Source of the DNA: Archangiaceae bacterium | GTDB lineage: Bacteria; Myxococcota; Myxococcia; Myxococcales; Myxococcaceae | Assembly (NCBI GenBank): GCA_016714225.1 | Contig: JADJNS010000023.1 | Coordinates: 1-64,000, forward strand | DNA length: 64,000 nucleotides | Reading direction: 5' to 3' | Shown here: in pieces, positions 43,754 through 52,196 of the stretch | How positions within the stretch are numbered: the first letter of the stretch is position 1 | How the letters are laid out: each line of letters opens with the position of its first letter | Translations under genes and position numbers: made by a program | Notes under the pieces: generated by a model | Told to the model about the DNA's origin: nothing | Seen by the model: only the letters and a program-made list of their open reading frames with translations | Database searches by the model: none

Positions 43754-45145
43754 TCACCGCAGCTCTGCCAGCGGGCCCAGGGCGATGCGGGTGGGCCCCT
43801 CGCTGCCGAAGGAGCTCATGGTCGAGTCGCCCAGCGCCTGGCCGAGGGTGTTGAACAGATTCGAGAACTGCCGGTTGGTCGCCTTGCCCTCACCGGGGAA
43901 CACCACCGTGCGGCCGTCGGTCTTCAGCCCCAGCGCGTTGCCGCCCACCAGCAGGGCCGGCCACTCGCGTGACTCCGAGTGGTGCTGCTCGCCGTTGTCG
44001 CTCATGAACAGAATCGCGGTGTGGTCGAGCATCGAGCCGCTGGCGTTCACCTCGGGCGTCGCCATCAGCGTGCGCGCCAGCTTCGCAATCAGCCCCACGT
44101 GCGCGGTGGTCACGGCTTGAATCGCCGACCAGTTCGCGGCGGTCTCGATGCCGTGCTGCAGGTCGTGCCGCCCGATGCCGCCGAGCAGCTCGTAGTGCAC
44201 GTCGAAGCCCGAGCTGCCCGAGGCCAGCACCACCACGTTGGTGAGCCCGCCCAGCAGCGCCGAGGTCGCAATCTGGAACTGTGCCTCGAGCCACTTCATC
44301 GAGTCGGGCACGTTGCCGCTCGTCATCAACAGCGGGTTGGTGGCCGGCGCCACCGGCAGCAGCGGCCGCACGGCCGCGGCCATGCTCTTCAGCTGCGTCT
44401 CGCGGGTGCGCAGCGCCTCGAGCGAGGTGAGGTACCGCTCGAGCTTCAGCCGCTCGTTCGAGTTGCCCTTGAACTGCAGCAGCGCGGCCTTCACGTCGTC
44501 GCGCGCGAAGTCGAAGAGCATGCCGCGCTCTTGCCCCGCGGCCGAGCTGCTCGAGAGCGACCCGAAGATGGTGTCGTAGGCGAGCGCGGGGTTGACCAGC
44601 ACTCCGGCCGGCTTGCGCGGCCCGAAGTTGCACGTCTCGTAGACGATGGGAGTGAGCGACGAGCTGGTGCCCAGCCGAATCGCGTCGAACGGCGCGGCGC
44701 CCTTGAGCTTCGGAGCCATCACCGCATCGAAGGTGGGCGCCGAGGCGTGCACCGCGCAGCTCAAGCCGCCGGTGCCGCTCGAGTGCCCGCCGCCGGCGAT
44801 GGTCGACGAGAGCCCGAGCACCACCGCCGAGCGGTTCACCAGCGAGGTGCCGCCGGTGGCCAGCGGGCCCAGGCACGGCGCCGTCGACACGTCGTCTCCC
44901 GGGCGCACCAGCGGGGTCGAGGGGTACGCGTCGATGAAGATGCGCCGGCCGCCGATGGCGCTCGCCCCGAGGGCGGTCTTGGTGCCGGTCGACAAGAACG
45001 TGGCCGGGTAGATGCCGTTGCACTCCAGCACGATGACCAGGCGCGCGGGCGTGCCGGTCTGGGCGAGCGCCTGGCGCGAGAAGCCGGCGAGCAGGCCGGC
45101 GGCGGCGCCCCCTTCGAGCAGCGCGCGGCGTGAGAAGCGGTTCAT
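43754..45145 (-). CDS. DUF1552 protein, Tat-exported (third paralogue)
   Basis: 463 residues from ATG 45145, ATGA-coupled to the upstream gene. Twin-arginine signal FSRRALLEGGAAAGLLAGF. Body motifs are RLVIVLECNGIYPATFL, NERLKLERYLTSLEALRTRE, HTAILFMSDNGEQHHSESRE and WPALLVGGNALGLKTDGRTV. The C-terminal metal-site-like region, FMSDNGEQHH, is the closest of the three to DUF1501/phosphatase-like proteins. Divergent in sequence from the other two paralogues, so the three pairs probably separated long ago and are not a recent duplication. Confidence 0.85.
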   Translation of the reverse strand: MNRFSRRALLEGGAAAGLLAGFSRQALAQTGTPARLVIVLECNGIYPATFLSTGTKTALGASAIGGRRIFIDAYPSTPLVRPGDDVSTAPCLGPLATGGTSLVNRSAVVLGLSSTIAGGGHSSGTGGLSCAVHASAPTFDAVMAPKLKGAAPFDAIRLGTSSSLTPIVYETCNFGPRKPAGVLVNPALAYDTIFGSLSSSSAAGQERGMLFDFARDDVKAALLQFKGNSNERLKLERYLTSLEALRTRETQLKSMAAAVRPLLPVAPATNPLLMTSGNVPDSMKWLEAQFQIATSALLGGLTNVVVLASGSSGFDVHYELLGGIGRHDLQHGIETAANWSAIQAVTTAHVGLIAKLARTLMATPEVNASGSMLDHTAILFMSDNGEQHHSESREWPALLVGGNALGLKTDGRTVVFPGEGKATNRQFSNLFNTLGQALGDSTMSSFGSEGPTRIALGPLAELR

Positions 45146-47049
45146 TCGCCACCTCCGGGCACGCGGCGCTGGGTCCACGTGCTGCTGGTCATCAGCGACG
45201 AGAGGGCGGCCTTGAACGAGCCGCCGTTGCTGTCGTACGCCTGCTCCATCGCGGCCAGGGTGCACGCGTCGGTGCGGTTCTCGTTGCGCCCCACGTAGAA
45301 GCGGAACACCTGCCGCAAGAAGCAGCGCTTCACGTACGGCGAGTCGGCCAGCTTCTCGGAAAGCTCGACCGCATCGCGCACCGGCCCGTCGAGCGCGGAG
45401 TCGGGCATGCCGGCCAGCGTCGAGCGACCGTCGGGCGCCATGAAGCCGCCGTCGGGCGCGTGGTCTTTCGCGCGCAGGTAGCCGGCCTGGTTGTAAATCT
45501 CGAAGGGAAAGCCGAGCGGGTTCATCAGGGCGTGGCAGGTCTGGCACTCGGACTTCGAGGTGGCCTCGCTCAGCCGGGCCCGCGCGTTCTTGTTCGCCGC
45601 GTGCGGCCCCACCACCGCCATCACCCGCACCTGCGAGAGCGGCGGCACGTAGCCGCAGAGCAGCTGCTCGCGCACCCACTTGCCGCGGTGCACCGCCGAC
45701 GGGTCGTCTTCGAAGTTGCCGCCGTGCGAGCCGAGCCACGCGGGGTGGGTGAGCACTCCGGCGCGCTCGGTGGCGGGCAGCGGCTTCCACCGCTGCGAAT
45801 TCACCGCGTCGATGACCGCGGTGGTGCCGTAGGGCTGGCCGGTGTACCGCGTCGAGTTGCCGTCGAAGCCCGAGTTCTGCGTCGCCGCGAGAAAGAAGGT
45901 GCGCGAGGTGAGCAGCGTCTTGAGCACCTGGGTGTCGGGCACCACCGCGCGGGCCACGAAGTCGTCCATCTGCTGAATCAGCGTCGACTCGTAGCCGTAG
46001 TAGCCGTTCATCAGCTGGTCCCACGCCGAGAGCTGGGCACGGTACACGCTGGTGTCGCCGTCGTCGTACTGGCTGGTGGCCTCGGGGCGCTCTTTGAAGA
46101 TGGTGTCGACCTTCGTGTAGCCGAGCCACTCGCGAAAGAAGCTCAAGCTGCCGTCGCCGAGCCAGTACTCGCCGCGCCGCAGCCGCTGGCGGTCGCCGAA
46201 GTCCTGCACCAGGTCCATGCGCATCGCGTCGGTGCCGCCCAGGTGCTTGCGCACCAGCGCGTCGACCACCGCTGCCTGCCGAATGCCGCCGTCGCGCGCC
46301 GCGGCGGCGAGGTCGCCGTAGTGGCCCGCGATGCCGGCCGAGGTGTCGGGGTAGCGCCAGTACGGCACGGCTCCGGGGCCGCGCGCGCCGAGGGCGTACG
46401 AGAGCTGCCCGGCGAGCTCCCAGTCGGTGAGGCTGACGCGCCCCGCGTCGGCGCCGGGCGGGCCCAGCTCTTCGCGGAACAGCGCGCCGGTCATCATGGT
46501 GGCGCCGGTGACGATGCGGGTGAGCGTGTGGGTGCGGCTTTCTTGCCCGCCGTCGCGCACCTCTTGCGCGAGCACCGCGTTGGCGAAGGTGGTGAGCCGG
46601 TCGAGCTCGTCGGCGCGCGGCGCGCGGTACATCACCCCGCGCTCGAGCAGCACGCCCAGGTAGTGGCGAATGCAGCTCTGCGTGGGCGCGCTGTCTTCCC
46701 ACATGCAGCGCAGGCTCGTGTCGGTGCGCAGCAGGTCGAGGCGGTTGTCGCCGGTGTACGGGCCGGCCCAGGTCTCGCCGTACGAGCCGACGATCGGCAG
46801 GGTGATTTCGACCATCGAGTCGTCGACGGTCTCGTCGGTGGCGTAGGTGCTGTACGGCTCGAACGAGCTGGGGTCGAGCGGGTTGTCGTAGAAGCTGAAC
46901 CCGGTCCAGCTGCGGGTGACCGGGCCGCCGACGTTGCGTGTCCAGTTCCAGCGGTTGAGGCGGCGCAGGCGCGTCGGCGCGTCCGAGAGCGCTCCGGTGC
47001 AGGTGAACAGCTCACCCTGGGGAATCAGGTTCGGCTCTTCCATCGCCAC
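45142..47049 (-). CDS. DUF1592/DUF1588/DUF1585 protein, main part (third paralogue; N-terminal part is in another frame)
   Basis: 635 residues as drawn from GTG 47049. It starts abruptly (MEEPNLIPQGELFTCTGALS) without a signal peptide. RLRRLNRWNWTRNVGGPV is DUF1587-like and YGTTAVIDAVNSQRWKPLPA lies in the core. The second heme/metal site is SECQTCHALMNPLGFPFEIY, followed by DUF1585 (VKRCFLRQVFRFYVGRNEN). The missing signal peptide, Gly linker and first CxxCH lie just upstream in the -1 frame (47012-47623); removing one G in the GGCGGGCGG run near 47055-47062 fuses them. Most likely one gene split by a one-base change. Confidence 0.8.
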   Translation of the reverse strand: MAMEEPNLIPQGELFTCTGALSDAPTRLRRLNRWNWTRNVGGPVTRSWTGFSFYDNPLDPSSFEPYSTYATDETVDDSMVEITLPIVGSYGETWAGPYTGDNRLDLLRTDTSLRCMWEDSAPTQSCIRHYLGVLLERGVMYRAPRADELDRLTTFANAVLAQEVRDGGQESRTHTLTRIVTGATMMTGALFREELGPPGADAGRVSLTDWELAGQLSYALGARGPGAVPYWRYPDTSAGIAGHYGDLAAAARDGGIRQAAVVDALVRKHLGGTDAMRMDLVQDFGDRQRLRRGEYWLGDGSLSFFREWLGYTKVDTIFKERPEATSQYDDGDTSVYRAQLSAWDQLMNGYYGYESTLIQQMDDFVARAVVPDTQVLKTLLTSRTFFLAATQNSGFDGNSTRYTGQPYGTTAVIDAVNSQRWKPLPATERAGVLTHPAWLGSHGGNFEDDPSAVHRGKWVREQLLCGYVPPLSQVRVMAVVGPHAANKNARARLSEATSKSECQTCHALMNPLGFPFEIYNQAGYLRAKDHAPDGGFMAPDGRSTLAGMPDSALDGPVRDAVELSEKLADSPYVKRCFLRQVFRFYVGRNENRTDACTLAAMEQAYDSNGGSFKAALSSLMTSSTWTQRRVPGGGE

Positions 47050-47623
47050 CGTGCCGCCGCCCGCCGGCGCCGCCCGAGCCGCCGCCGGTGCCGGGGTTGC
47101 ACGCGGGCATGCCGGCGCTCACCCAGGCCTGCAGCAGGGCCGCCTCGCTCGCGGTGCCCGGGGCATTGGGCGGCGGAGGCATCGGCGAGGCCGCGTCGCG
47201 CAGCCTCACGATGCTGCGCTGCGCGTTGCTCTGGGCCGGGTCGCGAATCGACGGCGCCTTGAGGGCGTCGAGCGAGTCGAGCACCATCGGAGCCGCGTTC
47301 TGCGGCGGGTTCGAGTGGCAGCTCGCGCACCGCGACTGCAGCAGCACCACCACCTGGCAGGCGTCGGAGCCGGTGCTGCCGCCCCCGCTGCCGCTCGAGC
47401 CGCCGCCGGTCGCGGTGCTGCCGCCGGTGCCACTCGAGCCGCCGGTGCCGCTGCCACCGCCGTCGCCACCACCGATGACCGTGCCGGTGCACGCGGCCAA
47501 CAGCCCGGCCACGCCGAGCGAGGTGAAGTGAAGAGCTCTCAGGGGGCGCCTTTCGGGAGGGACGAGGAGTCTACGTCGCGCCGAAAGGCAATCACGAGAC
47601 GTGCCGCGCGCACTCACCCACAA
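47012..47623 (-). CDS. Heme-motif lipoprotein fragment, N-terminal part of the third DUF1592 gene
   Basis: Lipobox LLAAC is followed by a Gly/Ser linker, then a cytochrome-like segment (VLLQSRCASCHSNPPQNAAP; AWVSAGMPACNPG). After a second Gly-rich stretch the frame runs into RRHGGDGRAEPDSPG, which looks out of frame. In the next frame GTVAMEEPNLIPQG continues into the DUF1592 protein. The start is uncertain: CTG 47542 has AAGG upstream and gives a proper signal peptide, while the frame also opens at ATG 47623. Confidence 0.7.
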   Translation of the reverse strand: MWVSARGTSRDCLSARRRLLVPPERRPLRALHFTSLGVAGLLAACTGTVIGGGDGGGSGTGGSSGTGGSTATGGGSSGSGGGSTGSDACQVVVLLQSRCASCHSNPPQNAAPMVLDSLDALKAPSIRDPAQSNAQRSIVRLRDAASPMPPPPNAPGTASEAALLQAWVSAGMPACNPGTGGGSGGAGGRRHGGDGRAEPDSPG

Positions 47624-47856
47624 CCACCCGGCTTTGAGTCGGCCCCCGCAGGCGAAAAGCGTGGAGCCGCGCCACCAGCTGTCCCCGCCGCGGGGGACGT
47701 TCGGTCAGGCCGGGTTCACCCTGAACGGAGCGCGCAGCGAACAGGGCGGGCACGGACACAGGCACGCCTCACCGTCTCACGACCACGTCCCTCGTCGGAC
47801 GTTCACGAGCTCAAGTGCCCGTGCCGGTGCCCGAAAAGCCGTCAGTCTCTGAGACG

Positions 47857-48435
47857 TCAGACCGGGTCGTACAGGGTGAGAGAGCCTGGGCGTGAGGGCC
47901 GCGCGCGCCAGAACGGCGCGTGCACCTCGAAGTCGACCGCGCAGAGGGTGATGCGTTGGGCACGCGCGACGCGCTCGAGTGAAGCGAGCACCCGCTCGAG
48001 CGCGGCGCCGTTGAACGACGAGTAGATGAAGAAGACGGTGCCGGCCGAGAGCTCGGCGGTCGCCGCGTCGCCGGGCTGAAAGCGCACCGCGTCGGAGAGC
48101 CCGTGCCGCGCGGCCACGCGCCGCGCCTGGGCGACGAGGTGCGGCTGCAGCTCGACGCCGAGCGCGCGGCAGCCGGTGAGCAGGTGGGCGAGCAACGCGG
48201 GGCGGCCCAGGCCCGAACCGAGGTCGACGAAGACGTCGTGCTCGCGCACCGGCACCTCGCGCACCGCCTCGAGAATCGCGTCGACCGGGCACGGCAGGTA
48301 CGGCACCGCGCCGCCGGGCAGCGCCACGTCGTCGGGCAGCTCAGGCGACAGACCGAGCTGCGCGTCGAGCCACGCGTCGCGCTCGGTGAGCGACACTGAC
48401 TGCAGCGCCTCGAACAGCGCACTCCCTCTCCCCAA
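47857..48435 (-). CDS. Class I SAM-dependent methyltransferase-like protein
   Basis: The core VFVDLGSGLGRPALLAHLL then GCRALGVELQPHLVAQARR is the SAM-binding motif I and acidic motif II of class I methyltransferases. RFQPGDAATAEL and FFIYSSFNGAALERVLASL follow. The frame is open to 48543, but residues before ~36 are translated repeat sequence (PPSPRPSPTLGRGS). A native start may be TTG 48435 or GTG 48396. Substrate unknown; a Dot1-like or small-molecule methyltransferase are options. No operon partner. Confidence 0.65.
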   Translation of the reverse strand: MGRGSALFEALQSVSLTERDAWLDAQLGLSPELPDDVALPGGAVPYLPCPVDAILEAVREVPVREHDVFVDLGSGLGRPALLAHLLTGCRALGVELQPHLVAQARRVAARHGLSDAVRFQPGDAATAELSAGTVFFIYSSFNGAALERVLASLERVARAQRITLCAVDFEVHAPFWRARPSRPGSLTLYDPV

Positions 48436-48560
48436 CGTGGGAGAGGGCCGGGGTGAGGGGGGACGAATCGACCGCTGCACCCGGCCAGTGAAAGAGAACC
48501 CAGCACAGTGTGCAAGCGCCCACTCACCCTGTCCCTCTCCCACGTTGGGGAGAGGGGACT
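48420..48560. repeat. Inverted pair of GGGAGAGGG hairpin repeats
   Basis: CCCTCTCCCCAACGTGGGAG then AGGGCCGGGGTGAGGG (48424-48460) and its near reverse complement CACTCACCCTGTCCCTCTCC then CACGTTGGGGAGAGGG (48521-48556). Each half is itself a hairpin and ~60 bp separates them. Related single copy at 29892-29929. The left copy reads into the methyltransferase frame; the right copy is followed by CTTTTTC toward the Spy-like gene. Confidence 0.8.
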
Positions 48561-48570
48561 CTTTTTCTGA

Positions 48571-49122
48571 CTACTTCGCCAGGTGGTGGCGGCCACCGCG
48601 CATGCCGCCGCCTTTGCGCTCGTGGGCGAACTTCGCCAGGAACAGCGCCAGCTGCGCGCGCTTCTGCGGGGTGAGGTCTTTCGACACAGTGAGGAACATC
48701 TCTTTGTCGACCGCGGCCATCTGTTGGCGCAGGTCGAGCAGCGCCACGGTGGCCTGGTCGACACGGCCCAGCGCGGCCTGGTCGCCGTCGGCGGCGGCCT
48801 TGAGCAGCTTCATCGAGTCGAACATCTGCTCACGCAGCGGCTTGCGCTTGTCGTCGAACGCCCTGATTTTGTCGCCCAGTCGAATCGCCTCGGCCTCGGA
48901 GAGGTTCAGCGCCTCGGCCATGCCGACCACCATCATCATGCGCATGCGCTTCTCGTGCTCTTCGCGGCGGCCCTCGCCACGCTCGTCGTCCCACGGGCCG
49001 CCGGGCTGGGCCTGGGCGGCGGGGGCAGCGGCGCCCCTCTGGGCGGCGACGCCCTGCGCGGGAGGTGCAGCAAACGAGACGGCGGAAACAGCCAGCACTG
49101 CAGCAGCAATCAGCTTCTTCAT
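48571..49122 (-). CDS. Spy/CpxP-like periplasmic protein
   Basis: 183 residues from ATG 49122. A signal peptide (LIAAAVLAVSAVSFAAPPA) is followed by an Ala/Pro/Gln linker and a helical domain with charged heptads (ERGEGRREEHEKRMRMMMVV; KRKPLREQMFDSMKLLKAAA). LTPQKRAQLALFLAKF is the LTxxQ motif of the Spy/CpxP family, periplasmic stress chaperones and sensors. The Met-rich segment and C-terminal GGMRGGRHH could bind metal. It is the third gene of an ECF sigma/anti-sigma operon, 11 bp downstream, so it is a likely envelope-stress target or regulator. Confidence 0.78.
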   Translation of the reverse strand: MKKLIAAAVLAVSAVSFAAPPAQGVAAQRGAAAPAAQAQPGGPWDDERGEGRREEHEKRMRMMMVVGMAEALNLSEAEAIRLGDKIRAFDDKRKPLREQMFDSMKLLKAAADGDQAALGRVDQATVALLDLRQQMAAVDKEMFLTVSKDLTPQKRAQLALFLAKFAHERKGGGMRGGRHHLAK

Positions 49123-49133
49123 GACGACTCCTC

Positions 49134-49577
49134 TTAGGGGGAAGGCCAGGACACTTCGTAGGCATCGAGCTCGTCTTCGGTGTCCGACGACGAGGCGAGC
49201 CCGGATTCCAGAGGCCACTCGCTGGCGGTGACGGTGTCACCGGCCGGAGCGAATGGGACGCGAGGCTGCAGGTGCGGCAGCAGCGCCGCCGAGGCCACTG
49301 CGGCGCCGACGCACGCGGCGACGGCGAGGCCCAGCGCGCGGCGCGCGAACGAGCGGCGGCGGTCGACCACCCGCCAGCCCTGCAGCAGCCGCGGAGCCAG
49401 CCCGGCGAGCGCCGCCTTCTCTTCGGCGGTGGGCTCGGGCAGCGCCGCGTCGGCGAGCAGCTGCGCGCTGCCCGACTGAAACGCCTGGCACCGGGCGCAC
49501 GAGGCGAGGTGCGCGCGCGCCTCGTCGTTCAGGGCTTCTTCGGTCAGCACCGACAGCTCGAGGTCTTCGCAGGTCAT
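49134..49577 (-). CDS. Zinc-finger (zf-HC2) anti-sigma factor
   Basis: 147 residues; ATG 49577 overlaps the sigma stop as ATGA. The N-terminal HxxxCxxC motif is HLASCARC (His23, Cys27, Cys30), typical of ZAS anti-sigma factors that bind and hold ECF sigma. A single transmembrane helix (LGLAVAACVGAAVASAALLP, about 83-102) leads to a short periplasmic tail rich in acidic residues. It probably senses envelope signals and releases the cognate sigma. Confidence 0.88.
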   Translation of the reverse strand: MTCEDLELSVLTEEALNDEARAHLASCARCQAFQSGSAQLLADAALPEPTAEEKAALAGLAPRLLQGWRVVDRRRSFARRALGLAVAACVGAAVASAALLPHLQPRVPFAPAGDTVTASEWPLESGLASSSDTEDELDAYEVSWPSP

Positions 49578-50215
49578 GACGCTTCTCCCATCAAGCGCTG
49601 CTGCACGAGCTGGTGCAGGCGCTTCACCGCATAGTGAAAGTGACTCTTGGCGTTGCCCTCGGTGATGCCGAGGGTGGCGGCGACGTCGGCGAACGACAGC
49701 CCACCGTCGATGCGCAGCGAGAACACCTCGCGCTGCCGCTTGGGCAGCTGCAGCACCGCCTCGCGGGTGAGCGCCTCGCGCTGGGCGCGCTCCATCGCCT
49801 GGAGGGCGCCGGCCTCGACCCGCTTCTCGATATCTATCTGCTCGACCGAAACCTTCTGCCAGCGGCGCGCGTCGCGCAGCTGGTTTTTCCCTAAGTTGAT
49901 GGCGATGCGCAGCAGCCACGAGCGGAAGGGAACTTCGCCGCCCGCAGTGGCCGCCGCCGAGATGCGCGGCAGGGCGCGGCGCGCGGCCTCGAACGCCTGC
50001 AGGTACGCCCGCTGGGCCAGCTCGAGCGCGCCGTCGTTGTCTTTGGAATAGCGACGCACCAGCCGGTGCACCAGGTCTTGGTGCCGGCGCACCAGCTCGC
50101 CGAACGCCTGGGTGTTGCCGTCGAGAAAGTCGCGGCACAGCTCGGCGTCGCTCGCCGCTCTGGCGCTGATCAGCTGCAACTTCGCGCGTTCGCTGGCCAC
50201 GGCGTTCACATCCAT
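49574..50215 (-). CDS. ECF RNA polymerase sigma factor
   Basis: 213 residues from ATG 50215, preceded by AGGGG; TTG 50233 is possible. Sigma region 2 is FGELVRRHQDLVHRLVRRYS with RSWLLRIAINLGKNQLRDAR, the core-binding helix. Region 4 is LPKRQREVFSLRIDGGLSFA then VAATLGITEGNAKSHFHYAV, with a helix-turn-helix for the -35 element. Coupled to a zinc-finger anti-sigma and a Spy-like protein. Autoregulation is likely. It is divergent from a small lipoprotein gene at 50301. Confidence 0.92.
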   Translation of the reverse strand: MDVNAVASERAKLQLISARAASDAELCRDFLDGNTQAFGELVRRHQDLVHRLVRRYSKDNDGALELAQRAYLQAFEAARRALPRISAAATAGGEVPFRSWLLRIAINLGKNQLRDARRWQKVSVEQIDIEKRVEAGALQAMERAQREALTREAVLQLPKRQREVFSLRIDGGLSFADVAATLGITEGNAKSHFHYAVKRLHQLVQQRLMGEAS

Positions 50216-50237
50216 TTCAGACCCCTCGGGCAACAGA

Positions 50238-50264
50238 AGGTCAAAAAACTTCCGAAAGGTTGCA
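50238..50264 (-). promoter_or_regulatory. Candidate ECF-sigma autoregulated promoter
   Basis: On the minus strand TGCAACCTTTCGGAAG is followed by a T-run and GACC, in the 85-bp gap before the sigma gene. Its -35-like TGCAACC and downstream spacer fit ECF promoter architecture. The assignment rests on position and pattern only. Confidence 0.3.
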
Positions 50265-50300
50265 CCTGGGCTAACTCGCCCGGGTCTGAAGGGTCACAAG

Positions 50301-50663
50301 ATGCGTCTGGGAATCCTCTGTTTGCTGATGGTTGGCTGTGCCCACCTCCCCACGGGGCAGGTGGAGGAACCGGCCCTGGTCTCGGTGCAGAACGAGGCCG
50401 GTCGCGATGTGTGCGCAGTGCACCTGTGGAGCCCCGACGAGAGCTACCGCAGCGTCGAGAACCGGCTGTTGCCCGGCGCGCAGCTGCTCGAGCCCGACTC
50501 GGCCTTCCGCCTGCACGCGGGCTCGCGCCGCGACTTCAGCGTGCCGGCCGCGTCGCTGCGCCTCGAGGCCGTCGACTGCGACGGGCACCTGGTCGACTCG
50601 CGTGAGATTCGCGCACGGGCAGGTACGGTGGTGTCGTTGGCCATCGCGCCCTCGCACGGCTGA
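50301..50663 (+). CDS. Small lipoprotein with beta-rich domain
   Basis: 120 residues from ATG 50301. The in-frame ORF to 50112 is antisense to the sigma gene and was excluded. Lipobox LLMVGC. The mature part LVSVQNEAGRDVCAVHLWSP, then RDFSVPAASLRLEAVDCDG, has a beta pattern with two Cys likely disulphide-bonded. No known domain. Shares the intergenic region with the divergent ECF sigma gene and could be a target of that sigma. Confidence 0.65.
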   Translation: MRLGILCLLMVGCAHLPTGQVEEPALVSVQNEAGRDVCAVHLWSPDESYRSVENRLLPGAQLLEPDSAFRLHAGSRRDFSVPAASLRLEAVDCDGHLVDSREIRARAGTVVSLAIAPSHG

Positions 50664-50721
50664 TCGTTTCTGGCCCCACCGGCCACTCACCGGCGGCGCT
50701 ATTCTTCAAAGCGCCCTGACG

Positions 50722-52179
50722 ATGACCAGACGCGTGGTTCCCCTGCTTCTGCTCGCCGCGTGCTTCACGCCGGTGGCCGAGCCCTGCCGCAGCAAGACCC
50801 GCTGCCCTCCCGACTCAGGTGCCGCCACCTGCAGCCCTGGCTCGACCCGCGAGTGCGGCAGCCACCTCGGCATCTGCAAGGTGGGCAAGCAGACCTGCCA
50901 GTCGGACGGCCTGTGGGGCCGCTGCCTGGGCGGCGTCGACCCCGGCATCGAGGTCTGCGACGGCAAAGACAACAACTGCGACGGCAACATCGACGAAGGG
51001 GTGGGCGCGGTGTGCCCGCTGCAGAAGGGCGTGTGCGCCGGTGCCGCGGCGGCCTGCATGGGCGACGGCGGCTGCGTGCAGGCGTACGGGCCGCAGTACG
51101 AGGGGGTCGAGCGCTCGTGCGACGGCCTCGACAACGACTGCGACGGCGTGGTCGACCGCAGCGCGCTCATCGACGTCAGCAGCTCGCCGGGCGTCGTCTC
51201 GCGCAAGCCGGTCGCGGTGCGCGTGCCCGGCGGCGACGCGGTGCTGGTGCTCTACGAAGAAGGGGTGAAGATTGCCGCGCGGGTGCTGCGGGCCGACGGC
51301 TCGCTGAGCGCGGCGGTGGCTCCGTCGGCCTCGGTCGAGGCCGCGACCAAGGCGTACGCGCCGGCGGTGGCGGTGAACGGCTCGCGGGTGAGCGCGGCGT
51401 GGGTGGAAGAGAGCGCGGCGGGCAAGAAGGTGGTGGTGACCTCGCTCGACCCCTCGACCGGGCGCTCGACGCTCACCGGCGCAGGCTCGCTCGAAGTGCT
51501 GGGCGTGACCGCTCCGACCGAGGTGGCGCTCACCTTCGACGAGGCCGCGGGCTGGCTGCTGGTGGGCATGGTCGACTCGGGCAACATTCGCCTGGTCGGC
51601 TACCCGAACCTGCTGCCGATGAACGCGCCGGCGTTCGCCAGAGACCCGTACTTCGCCAACGCCCGGCGCCTGACGATGACGACGGTGAACGGCGGCGCGA
51701 TGCTCGGCTACGACCTGGGCGACGGGCGGCTCGAGCGGGCATTCGTGGGGCCGATGGGCCCCGGCGAGTACGAGCACAGCCAGCCGCAAGGGCAGAACGG
51801 GTGGACGTTCGCGGGCGACGGCGGGCCGAACAGCTGGTTCCTCGCGGGCGGCGCGACGTCGAAGCAGGTGATGGTCAGCCGCTGCACGCTGTCGTCGATG
51901 GTGAGCTGCACGGTGGCGGGCGCGGCGACCGCAGCGGGAGATTTCGACGCGCTGTGCATCAGCGAGGCGCGCGACGCCGTCTGGCAAGAGGGCACCTCGG
52001 CGCCGCAGGTGGTGAGCGCGCGCACCGACCGGCTCGACGCCGGGTTCCACGTCGCGCCAGGCCGCCGGCCCTGGGTGGTGTCGACCGCGGCGCACACGGT
52101 GGTGTTCTTCGACACCGAGTCGGTCGTCTCGACGCTGGTGCAGAGCGACGAGGTCTACGTACAGAAGGGCTGCCGGTAG
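50722..52179 (+). CDS. Lipoprotein with MopE-type metal-binding motifs and propeller-like domain
   Basis: 485 residues from ATG 50722; lipobox LLLAAC. The N-terminal Cys-rich region (GSTRECGSHLGICKVGKQTC; GLWGRCLG) leads to two copies of the MopE metal-binding motif, VCDGKDNNCDGNIDEG and CDGLDNDCDGVVD (DxDNDxDxxxD, Ca2+/Cu-binding). The remainder is a six-to-seven-bladed-like beta domain (VEAATKAYAPAVAVNGSRVS; SAAWVEES). Such proteins are abundant on the Myxococcota surface. The metal site suggests a Ca2+-stabilised adhesin or copper-binding protein. Confidence 0.78.
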   Translation: MTRRVVPLLLLAACFTPVAEPCRSKTRCPPDSGAATCSPGSTRECGSHLGICKVGKQTCQSDGLWGRCLGGVDPGIEVCDGKDNNCDGNIDEGVGAVCPLQKGVCAGAAAACMGDGGCVQAYGPQYEGVERSCDGLDNDCDGVVDRSALIDVSSSPGVVSRKPVAVRVPGGDAVLVLYEEGVKIAARVLRADGSLSAAVAPSASVEAATKAYAPAVAVNGSRVSAAWVEESAAGKKVVVTSLDPSTGRSTLTGAGSLEVLGVTAPTEVALTFDEAAGWLLVGMVDSGNIRLVGYPNLLPMNAPAFARDPYFANARRLTMTTVNGGAMLGYDLGDGRLERAFVGPMGPGEYEHSQPQGQNGWTFAGDGGPNSWFLAGGATSKQVMVSRCTLSSMVSCTVAGAATAAGDFDALCISEARDAVWQEGTSAPQVVSARTDRLDAGFHVAPGRRPWVVSTAAHTVVFFDTESVVSTLVQSDEVYVQKGCR

Positions 52180-52196
52180 GGCGCCGCTCGCCCTCT

